From Legionella quateirensis (GTDB lineage Bacteria; Pseudomonadota; Gammaproteobacteria; Legionellales; Legionellaceae), in assembly GCF_001467955.1 (NCBI RefSeq), contig NZ_LNYR01000034.1:191548-255547 (forward strand): a stretch of DNA of 64,000 nucleotides, given 5' to 3'. The notes under the pieces were generated by a model. The model saw nothing but the letters and a program-made list of their open reading frames with translations. It did no database searches and was not told where the DNA came from. Numbering within the stretch: position 1 is the first letter of the stretch; each line of letters starts with the position of its first letter. This document shows positions 1 to 10,800 of the stretch, one piece after another. The translations under genes and the position numbers were made by a program.

Positions 1-1636
1 AAATTGCCAGTATGCTAACCACTATTTCAGCACAACGCTCCATAAATATAGCCACAACGGGCTGTTGGGTATATTGTTGATTATTTTTCTGATGAAGGAC
101 ATGGGCCAACATCACACTTTGTTGATAAGCAGCTCTGGCGGTTAATTCCGTGTGTTCATCCAGGAGAATTTTCTTTTCTGGATTAGCTTGTGTTGTTTGA
201 TCAAAGTCATCCAATATGGTTTGTAATGCATTTTTTACAGGGTTTTTATGACCAGACATTCGATACAGTTCTTGTAACTCTTCACTGTCAACGAGAGCTA
301 ACTGCTCAAGACGAGCCAATGGTTCGTCCAATAAAAACAATAAGGTTCGCAGATAATGATTTGCATAACGTTGAATCATCGCTGATGAAAAGAGAGTACT
401 TTCGTAATTAATATCAAAAATCAAACAATCGTCTTCTTCCTGAGCTTCTAATGAAAACGCATAGTTTATATCGAAATGCTGATAAGCATATTTATTAAGC
501 CAATGATGTTCCAAACGGGCTTTTAACGTATCGTTTAAAGAGTGTTTTTTAAAGTCAACAAAAGTTTCAAATAGGGTCTCGCTTTGATGTGTGCCAACCC
601 AGCGTTGTAATTTACTGAGTGGTATCGTAATAAATTGCTCTAAATTTTGATATTGCTGACGAATCTCGCGTAAAAAGGACTGAACAGTCTGATGTTCAGT
701 TGTCACCTTAATGGGCAGTGTATTGATGTATAAACCAACATGATTTTTCACAAGGCTTTGGGGATAAGCGCGAACAGTACCAAACACTACTTCGGGATTA
801 TTTAAGTAACGAGAAAGAAGCAGACCCCATGCGCCAAAAATAAACGTACTGGGAGTGAGGTTCCATTGGGTGGCTATCTCGCGTAGCCGAGTTGTTGCAT
901 TTGTCTCCAGTTTAAAACGATAAACAGATTGCCTGGCTGTAAGGATTTGATGTTCTGATGTTCTTTTTTCATGAATTCCGGGCAAATGACCACTTGCTTG
1001 TGAACCGGCAAAAATGGATTGCCAATACTGTCGTCCCAAGTCTTCATTAACCAGACTCGAATTTTCCCCGGTTCCGGGGATATAAAAACCACCTGGAGTT
1101 TCTTTAAAGTTCGGAGTGTTGCCTGATTTAAACGCTTCATAGGCCAATATCACGTCGACAAGTACCTGGACTGTAGAAGGGCCACCCATAAGTGCGTGAT
1201 GATAACTCCAAATAAAATACGTCAATGATTCGTTATAGATGAGGCAGGTGAGTCTCATTAATGGCGGTTTTGATAGCAGAATGCCTTTGTCTGCGTCCTC
1301 TAACAAAAATTCATTCAAGGAATGTTCAATCTGATTGGCATTATAGGTTTTAGAGCTATAGTCTAAACAGGTCAAATGCACTGTGCACTCATCTTCAACG
1401 CATTGATGAGTATAATAGCTCTCTTGACTATCAAAATAAGATCGTAGAACAGGATATCTCGCTAATGCACTATTCCACGCTTTTTCAAGGGCTGTCAGGT
1501 TTACAGGCTCTGAAAACCTGATTATTTTCTGGACTAAATAAGTACTTTTTCGAGGACTTGATAAGGTATGGTATAACATTCCCTGCTGCAGATCGCTAAG
1601 AGGAAATCTTGACGTATTTTGACGAGATAATGTCAT
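1..1636 (-). CDS. NRPS, N-terminal part (C domain and start of A domain), truncated by window edge
   Basis: An uninterrupted reading frame runs leftward from the ATG at 1636 (MTLSRQNTSRFPLSDLQQGM) off the left edge. It begins with a condensation domain: the SDLQQGMLYHTL start motif lies near residue 14, and later motifs include a GTVRAYP segment and VGLYINTLPIKV. An adenylation domain begins around nt 200 (EKKILLDEHTELTARAAYQQ, then AIFMERCAEIVVSILAI). The C-domain active-site motif reads HHALMGG instead of HHxxxDG: both histidines are kept but the structural Asp is Gly. The gene is divergent from the large NRPS at 1810, so the two probably belong to one assembly line. The product and the rest of the domains lie outside the window. 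Confidence 0.9.
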   Translation of the reverse strand, partial: MTLSRQNTSRFPLSDLQQGMLYHTLSSPRKSTYLVQKIIRFSEPVNLTALEKAWNSALARYPVLRSYFDSQESYYTHQCVEDECTVHLTCLDYSSKTYNANQIEHSLNEFLLEDADKGILLSKPPLMRLTCLIYNESLTYFIWSYHHALMGGPSTVQVLVDVILAYEAFKSGNTPNFKETPGGFYIPGTGENSSLVNEDLGRQYWQSIFAGSQASGHLPGIHEKRTSEHQILTARQSVYRFKLETNATTRLREIATQWNLTPSTFIFGAWGLLLSRYLNNPEVVFGTVRAYPQSLVKNHVGLYINTLPIKVTTEHQTVQSFLREIRQQYQNLEQFITIPLSKLQRWVGTHQSETLFETFVDFKKHSLNDTLKARLEHHWLNKYAYQHFDINYAFSLEAQEEDDCLIFDINYESTLFSSAMIQRYANHYLRTLLFLLDEPLARLEQLALVDSEELQELYRMSGHKNPVKNALQTILDDFDQTTQANPEKKILLDEHTELTARAAYQQSVMLAHVLHQKNNQQYTQQPVVAIFMERCAEIVVSILAI

Positions 1637-1809
1637 GGCATCAGATCAGAAAAAGTAGTTATCTCAAGATGTTATAATCAAATACCAGGTCTTAGCAATT
1701 ATTTAACTTAGTAATTACTTAACTTAAAATAGAGTTAATAATCTAATCTATACTTTATTTTAAAACCGGATGCGTCAGCACAAAATATAAAAACTAAGGC
1801 TATTGAACC
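1637..1809. promoter_or_regulatory. Divergent promoter region between the two NRPS genes
   Basis: This 173-base AT-rich gap must hold the promoters of both NRPS genes. It contains a 14-bp direct repeat, AATTATTTAACTTA at 1697-1710 and AATTACTTAACTTA at 1713-1726, spaced 16 bp apart. A TTAACT/AGTTAA inverted pair overlaps the second copy. TATAAT occurs at 1673-1678. The repeats are plausible regulator sites, but no family can be assigned. Confidence 0.4.
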
Positions 1810-4800
1810 ATGATGACTGTTGATGAATTTTTTTGTGCTCTGAAAAAAGAAGATATCCTTCTTACCGAGCAAGAAGGTAAGCTCATATGTCATGTAAAAA
1901 AAGGGGAGGATCTTAGCCCTGAGTATCGGTTGTACCTGAAGCAGAATAAAGAAGAGATTCTTAGAAAGCTCAAGCTTTTGTCACATAGTGATTCTATTAA
2001 AAAAATGTATGGCCTTACCCCCCTTCAGGAGGGATTGCTTTTTCATAGCTTGGATAGCTCTACTGATTTATCTCTTTATTGCCAACAAAAATGCTGGGAA
2101 ATTGAACAAAATATTGATCTTCATGTCTTTAAAAAAGCCTGGCATATTTTGTTCGATCGCTATGATGTATTGAGGGCACGATTTATTTGGCAACAGTTGG
2201 ATAGGCCACAGCAAGAAATCGTTGATGAGGTTGAATTGCCATGGTTTGAATACGATATCAACGATACATCAGCTGATCTTGATACTTTTCTAGCCAATGA
2301 TTGGAGAACAGGCTTTGATTTAATGCAAGCGCCTTTGGTCCGACTGATTTTGTTAAAAGTAAACGGTAAGCCTTATAGGTTTGTCTTTACTCATCATCAT
2401 TTAATCCTGGATGGTTGGTCATCCTCTTTACTTCTTCAAGAGCTTGAAACGCTTTATTTTGAGGGTGTATCTGGAAAAATATCACATGTTCACTCAAGCA
2501 GTCCCAGTCACTCGTCTCTGGTAGAGTGGTTGGAAAAGCAGGACTCTCGCGCAGGTCTTCAATTCTGGAAAGAACATCTTGGCGGATTTGCGGAAGGAAA
2601 CTCTTTGCCCGTCAGGCTAAATCAAGAGGTTATAACGAGTACTCTTGGTGAAAAACAAGTATCCATTTTTGAACATAGATTTGATCCTGTTTTTTCAAAA
2701 GCATGTGTTGAGTTTGCTCGCAAGAATGGAATCACAATTAATGCCTTGATGCAATTTTCCTGGGGACTCCTACTCAGCATCTATTCAGGCTCAAATGATG
2801 TTTTATTTGGGATGGTATCCTCAGGAAGGACGGCTACCATCGATGATGCAGAACATATTATTGGCATGTGCATTAATACGTTACCATTTCGAGTAAAGAT
2901 CACTGCACGTCTATCAGTGATTGATCATTTAAAACAAGTGCATACTGATATTCAAAAGGCAAATGTGTACGGGTTTCTCAAATTAGTGGACTTGCGCAAA
3001 TATACCGAACTGGAAGCCGGAGTTGATTTTTTTTCCAGCCTGTTTCTCTTTGAAAATTATCCTGGCAGAAAAAAAGCCTTGTCCGACGCTTCACTTTGGC
3101 ATCATCGCACGATTCAGGAAAAAACTAATGTTCCTATTACTTTGCAGGTATTCGAGGAGCTTGATCAAAGCCTTTGGCTTAAACTGCAATTAGCTCCTGA
3201 TATCGCATTTCAGTTTAATGGGAAGCGATTATTGCGCCATTATGAGGGTGTTCTAAACTGGATCATTCAACATAGTGATCAAAGTCCATTTGCATGTGAC
3301 TATCTTTCAGAGGAAGAGCGCACAAAAATTCTACGGTGGTCTCAAGGGCCGGTTAAAGAACGTGATAAAACGGTCTTGTCAATTTATTACGCCAACCCCT
3401 GTTTCAATAGTGATAAAATACTCCTTGAGTATGATGGACTACCGTTGTCTTTTGCGGCCTTTGAAGCGTTGACGAATAAATGGGCTAATTTACTCCAAAG
3501 TAAATATCAGGTTACCCAGGGCGATGCGATTGCTTTTTTACTCACAGAACCCTCTGCGGCAGTGGTGCTGATGTTCAGTATTTTAAAGCTTGGCGCTCAT
3601 TATGTTCCTTTACATCAGGATTGGCCTAGAGCTCGACAGCAAAAAGCGGTTGCTGATGCAGGTGTTAGATTATGGATAACTGATGCTAATGTGACATTGT
3701 CCTCAAATGAACTGCATCCTGCAATAATCTTGTCCTCCTATGTAAAAGAAGTGCAGCATTTAGAGCATTATTCAAAGGAATTCAAAGCAGATTATATTGC
3801 ACCTCATGAACTGGTTTATACCATTTACACCTCTGGTACTACAGGTGTTCCTAAAGGGGCTTCTGTATATCATGAGTCGGTAAGCAACGTAATTCGATGG
3901 TGTGAAGAAACTACTCCGATTGAGTCAGACAGCAAATTTTTAATTGTCTCCTCCTTGAGTTTTGATCTCACCCAAAAATACATTTTAACGCCTATATGTT
4001 TAGGAGCAGAATTGCATTTTTTGCCTGATGGTCATTTTGATATTTGGGCGATTTTAAGCATTATAGAGAGTAAAAAAATTACTCATTTAACCTGTACTCC
4101 CAGTGTATTTCGTCTTCTGCTCGATGAAGCAGAGACTGACAATTTTCAATGCATGAGGAGTTTGAAGCAAATAGTTTTTGGTGGGGAAAAGCTGCAATTG
4201 CCAAAATTGGCAGCCTGGATGGCAAGTGGTTTCTATGCTGCCAATTTACATAATAGTTATGGTCCTACTGAATGCACGGATATAGTGACCTGTTTTACCC
4301 TACCGCAAGGTTCAGCCCTGAGTGAAATCCCTGGAGAATTTTCCATTGGGACTCCCGTCCCAAATCTCACGGTGTATATTTTGGGCAGGGAAAGCTGTTT
4401 TGAAGGGATTGGAGTTCCCGGTGAATTATGCATTGGAGGTATGGGCGTTGGTTCTGGATATCTAAGTGATAAAGCATTAACCCAACAGCGTTTTGTATCC
4501 AACCCGATTAATAGTGCGGAACGAATTTATCACACTGGGGATTGGGGTATTTGGCGTGAGGATGGGCTGATTCATTTTCTTGGGCGTAAGGATGCTCAAA
4601 TCAAGTATCACGGTCATCGTATCGATTTGACCGAAATAGAAAGAGTACTGAACAACCAGCCTGAAATGAAGCAGAGTGCGATTGCGCTTCAAGGCGAAGA
4701 AAATAAAGAGAAAATCATCGCTTATTGCGTTCCGCTTAATATGGATGAGCCGATAAATGCGGAATTATTGCGTACTCGATTACTGCAGGAATTACCTCAG

Positions 4801-7800
4801 TACATGATTCCCCATGTTTTTATTGAACTGACAGAGATTCCTCTAACCCATAATGGTAAATTAAATCGCGCTGCTTTGCCTCTTTTGGATAGAGAGGTTT
4901 TTGAGTTGCAAGAAGATTTTGTTGCACCTGTAACGCAGGAAGAACAGCAATTAGCGCAGATTTGGGCGGAAGTACTCGGTCAGTCTCAGATTGGCATCAA
5001 TGATAATTTCTTTAGTCTAGGTGGTGATTCAATTCTGGGTATCCAGGTTGTAGCTAAAGCACGCGCCTTGGGATTAAGTTTTGAAGCCCACAATCTATTT
5101 CAATATCCCACAGTTTATGAACTTGCTAAAATTGCTCATCAAAGCAAGGCGCTTATAATTGATCAGGGTTTGGCAAGTGGAACATTTCCTTTGTCACCAC
5201 CACAGGCCTGGTTTCTTAGGATGCAACCCGATAATCCCTCTCATTTTAATCAGTCGTTCTTATTTAAACTTAAAAAATCAGTGGCACTGAACTCTTTAGA
5301 AGGAGCGTTAAAAGAGTTGGTGAACCATCATGATGCCTTGCGCTTACGTTTGCGAAAAGGTCATCAGACGGCGGATGTGGCTTTTTATGACGCGCAGGAT
5401 CATGCGTTTGTACCGTTTTTGCATCAGGTGAAGGTTCAAAAAGAGCAAGACCTAGAGGACTTATGTAATTCTTATCAAGCATCACTTGATATTGAGCAGG
5501 GCCCGGTAATGGTAGCGGTCTTAATTGAAGGAGCTGAATTTAAGTATAAGAGATTGTTTCTTGCAATCAATCATTTTGTTGTTGATACGGTTTCCTGGCG
5601 AATCATTCTTGAGGATTTCCAAGCCTTAATTGAACAATTGGAAATGAATAAAACCATCAGTTTACCCAAAAAAACATCCTCTTATCGTTCCTGGGTAGAA
5701 GGGCTGCATAGGGCTATTAATTCAACCTTGCAAAACGAATTACCCTATTGGGAAAAAATAAGTTCTGGATATCGGCCTGTTCCAGTAGAGTTGAATCAGG
5801 ATTATTTTCCTAAACGTCATGAAACAGAACTTGTCCATATAAGTTGGACTAAAGAACAGACCCAAAATTTATTGACGCAAGCTCATGTTGCTTATAACAC
5901 GCGAATGAATGATTTATTGCTGGTGGCATTATCGCTCGCTTTTTGGCGCTGGCAGCATATAGAACAACTCTGGTTTAATTTGGAAGGACATGGGCGGGAG
6001 CCTATTACACAAGATGTAGATATTTCGCGTACCGTTGGCTGGTTTACTTCGTTTTTTCCGCAAAAGTTGACATTTAAAACTGATTTTGCCGATAACTACG
6101 CGGAAATGATTAAATCGATTAAGGAGCAGATCCGCAGGGTTCCAAATCAAGGTGCTGGATTTGGGCCTTTATGGTGCTATTTAAATGAATGCCCCATTAA
6201 TATTGCATGTAATGTCAGTTTCAATTATTTAGGACAACTTGATAGTTCTTTTAATGAGGGATGGCTGCTTTCATTAGCTTCCGAAAATAAAGGGAGGGAG
6301 CGATCCCCAAATCATCGCTCACCATTTCAACTCGATCTGAATGCTGCAATCCTGAATCATCAATTTACGATGCGTGTTCGTTATAGTCCTAAAAACTATC
6401 GTGAGGAGTCAGTGCGCCATTTTGCTCAGCTGTTTAATGATTCTTTAGATCAACTTGTAGCGCATTGTCTTGCTCAAAATTCATCCACGAAAACTCCCTC
6501 TGACTTTAATCAAATCAATATTACTCAAGACACCATCGATAAATTATCAACACATGGGGGCTTGGAAAATGCTTTTCCACTGACTCCATTGCAAGAAGGG
6601 ATGTTGTTTCATAGTTTGTCTTTACCTGGGGATGATGTTTATTGTACCCAGGTTTGTATGCAATTTAGTGCAGAGGACTTTAATTCAATAGACTTTAAGC
6701 AAGTTTGGGAAGAAATTGTTGAAAAATATGATGTTTTTCGTACTCGTTTTGTTTGGGAAGGTGTTGAAAGGCCTTTTCAAGTCGTTTATGCCGATCGAAA
6801 GTTAAAATGGAACGAGTTGGATTGGCAGGAATATACTGAGTCAAAAATTGAAGAGCTGTATCAGGTGTTTCTTTATGAAGATCGGCAGCAGGGTTTTGAT
6901 TTCACCCAGGATGGCTTATATCGTTTATCACTGATCCGGTTTTCAGAGAATACTTTTGCCTGTGTTTTTACGCATCATCATCTCCTTTTAGATGGATGGA
7001 GCATTTCGCTTTTGATTGATGAAGTTGTAAAAAAATATATTAATGCAAATAATTCGAAGAAAAATGGATCTAAAGTTGCGGGTTATGGCTCATTTGTAAA
7101 TGTGTTTTATCAAACCAACAAAGAAGAATGCAAAGAATTCTGGCATGATTACTTGCGAGGTTTTGAGAAGACAACCACCTTGGGATTTGCAAATAATGCC
7201 CTGGATGTTCACAAGCAGATAAAATCAGTTTCACGTTTATCAACTCACCTTGATGTGGTGCTTTCAGATAAATGCCGTCAATTTGCTAAAGTTGCTCATG
7301 TGTCTCTGAGCACGTTTATGGAATATACCTGGGCAGTATTGTTGTATTTATATAATGGTGAACGAGATATAGTCTTAGGAGATGTGTCTTCGACTCGTCA
7401 TTTGGAGGGAATGACCCATAGTGAATATATGGTGGGATTGTTTATTGCTACATTGCCCAAGCGTATTGCCTTAAAATTAAATCGACCCATAATCGAACAA
7501 TTGCACGAACTTAACCTGATGTCGCAAAAACTGGTTAAGTATTCCAATGTTTCCTTAAAAGAAATTCAACAAGAAACATCACTTGATCCCAAGGCCTCAC
7601 TCTTTTCAAGCATATTTGCTTTTGAAAACTATCCCATCAACACAACCTGGGTAAAGCATGATCGTTTTCATTTGCTGGAAAAAAGGACTTATGAAAAAAA
7701 TAACTATCCATTTACCCTCTTTGTTATTCCCAAAGCCGAAGTTGAGTTACGCTTTGTTTGGGATGGGGAGTGTTTTGATAAAGTAGCAATAGAGCGAGTC

Positions 7801-10800
7801 TCTCGTCGGTACAAAAATCTGTTAGGTATTTTTATTGAATCAGACAATTTACTGCCTCTTGATCAACTTCTTTATCAGTTTTTTAAACAAGAGGATCTTG
7901 CTTATCATCAACCGCCAAGCGTTCAGTTCCTGCATGCGATACATAACGAAATGCCCCTTTCATATCATCAGGAAAGACTACGTTTTATTGATCAATTTGA
8001 AACGGGAAGCGTTTACGATTTAGCCCCAAGTTATCATAATATTCCAATTGTTGTGCAATTTTTTTCAGAATTGGATCTGGGAAAATTACATTGGGTTGTT
8101 GAGACTGTGTTAAAAAAACATGCTGTTCTCCGTGGGATCTTTACAGAAGAGGGCGGGCAGAATTGTTTTCGGATCCTTGATGTTCAAGAGGCGATTGAAG
8201 GCATTAAATTTAATGTTCAACAAATGAGTCATTTAAATTTGGAAGAAATTTTGGCAATTGTTGCTGAAGATGCTAATAAACCTTTTGCTATTGATAAACA
8301 TCGTTTGCGGGTGGGTATTTATCTGCAACAGGAGCAGCACTTTATTTTCGTACTAACGGTACATCATAGTCTGTGTGACTTTCAATCTACTGGTATTCTT
8401 GCAGATGAAATTGGGGGCTGCTATTTGGGGTTGGACAATGAAAAAGCTTCGTCAACATTGTCATTTATGGACTTTTCTTTATGGCAACGTAATTTATCTT
8501 TTGAATTGATTGATCGCCTCTTTTTTTATTGGCGTTGGCAATTAGCTCTCCCATTACAGGCGCTGAAATTACCAGAGGATCATTCGCGACCACCTGTTCA
8601 TCGTTATAGTCAGTCGAAAATTAGTGCTGAACTTTCTCCAGATTTGTTGCTGGGAGTTCAGCAGGTAGCAATGAGTAGTAATGTATCTGAGGAGGAGGTA
8701 TTTCTAGGGAGTCTTCAGGTTGTTCTTGCTCAATATTCGAGTACTAATGAGGTAATTGTTGGACGGGAACATGATAATCGGATTTGTTCAGATCTTGACT
8801 ATACCATAGGTCCATTAGGTAATTTGACCGTGATTCGCAGTATTCTGGATTGGCATGATGAATTAAAAACTCATTTTTTTAAATTAAAACAGCTCTGTGA
8901 TTTGGCGGATCTGTATTCGGGACTGCCTTTTGATCAGCTCGTTAAAATGGTAAATCCTGAGAAAGATATGAGTCGCACGGCTCTTTTTGATGTGTTGTTT
9001 AAATACATGCAATCAGAGGGAGAAGAGGCTAATTCAACGCCGAATTCCTATAAACATCTCGTGAATTATCTGGGCTATGGTAAATATGATTACGTTTTTT
9101 TTATTAAAGCCGGTTCCTCGGGTTCTGCAATTGATGTTATTTATAATCGCGATATTTATGATGAAGAATCAGCGCGGCAATTGTTAAGACATTACATTGC
9201 GCTGCTGCAAAATCTTCCCAGGTTACTTTATGAACGGATTGAAGACATTGATTTGTTAAGCGAAGAAGAAAAACGCATTCAATTAGAAGTTTGGAATCGT
9301 CCAGACATTACTTTTCCTAAGACCTTAACGATTGTTCAGCGTTTTGAGGAAATGGTCTGTTTATACCCTCATCATATAGCCCTTCGTTTTGTCCACGAGG
9401 AAATGACCTATCGTGATCTTAACCGGATGGCAAATCAACTCTCAGAGTACTTAATGCATCATGGGGTTGGACGAGAGATGCTGGTAGGATTACTCATGCC
9501 TCGTTCATTGGATATGATAGTTGTCCTTTTGGCGGTCTTAAAGACGGGAGCTGCTTATTTACCCTTGGATGTTCATGCTCCAGAACGTCGCAATCAACAC
9601 ATCATTGAAAATTCAAAAGTTCAGTTTCTCATTACCGGTCTCTCGAATTCAGAACAGTTCATCGAGCATGTTGCACATGTGCTGGACTGGAATTGCATTA
9701 AACATCAATTACATCGCTATAGTCAGGAGAATCCTGGCACAGATATTAAGAGTTCAGATGCTGCGTATTGTATTTATACATCTGGGACAACAGGAGTGCC
9801 GAAAGGCGTTACTATCAGTCATCAAAATGTGATTAGGCTGTTTTTGAACGATGAGGCTTTATTTGCTTTTTCTGCAACAGATCGTTGGCTGCAATTTCAT
9901 TCCTATCATTTTGATTTTTCAGTGTGGGAAATTTTTGGTGGATTGCTATTCGGTGGCTGCATTGTACTCGTTGCCAAAGACGATACCCTTAATCCTTCCC
10001 GAATTTTAGAGTTATTAAGGACGGAAAGGATTAGTGTCTTAAACCAAACGCCCACTGCATTTTTTAGTTTAAGCAGGGAAGTGGTTGCCCAAGATTATCC
10101 TTCTTTGGATGCATTGCGGATGGTGATTTTTGGGGGTGAAAAGTTAGATACGCGGTACTTGCTGGAGTGGGTAACCAAATACCAGCACATGAAAATGATT
10201 AATATGTACGGTATTACAGAAACAACCGTTCATGTTTCTTATAAAGAAATTCAATTGGAGGATATTCTCCATAATCGCAGCAACATTGGTAAGGCTATTC
10301 CCACGACGCTGATGTACATTATGGATCAGCATCAAAATCTGCTTCCTCCTGGAGTGCAAGGAGAAATTTATGTGGGAGGTGCAGGGCTGGGGGATGGCTA
10401 CCTTTATAACCCAGCACTTACTGCAGAACGGTTCATTAACCATCCCTACCGCGTTGGGGAGCGCCTGTATCGCTCTGGTGATCGCGGTAAGCTATTACTT
10501 AATGGTGAGGTAATTTATCAAGGTAGGAATGATAACCAGGTTAATATACGTGGTTTTCGGATTGAACTGGGTGAAATTGAAACCTGCCTGGCCAAAATTA
10601 CAGGAATCTCCCATGCCGTGGTGTTGGTCGATTACAGTATTGTAATGACCCCCAAAATAATTGCTTATTATATGGCAGATAAAACCATGCAAAGTGCTGA
10701 TATATATTCTCAGTTACGTGATTTTCTGCCCCATTACATGATTCCTGCTTATCTTATTCAAGTTCCCAGGATCCCGCTTACCGTTCAAGGCAAAGTGGAT

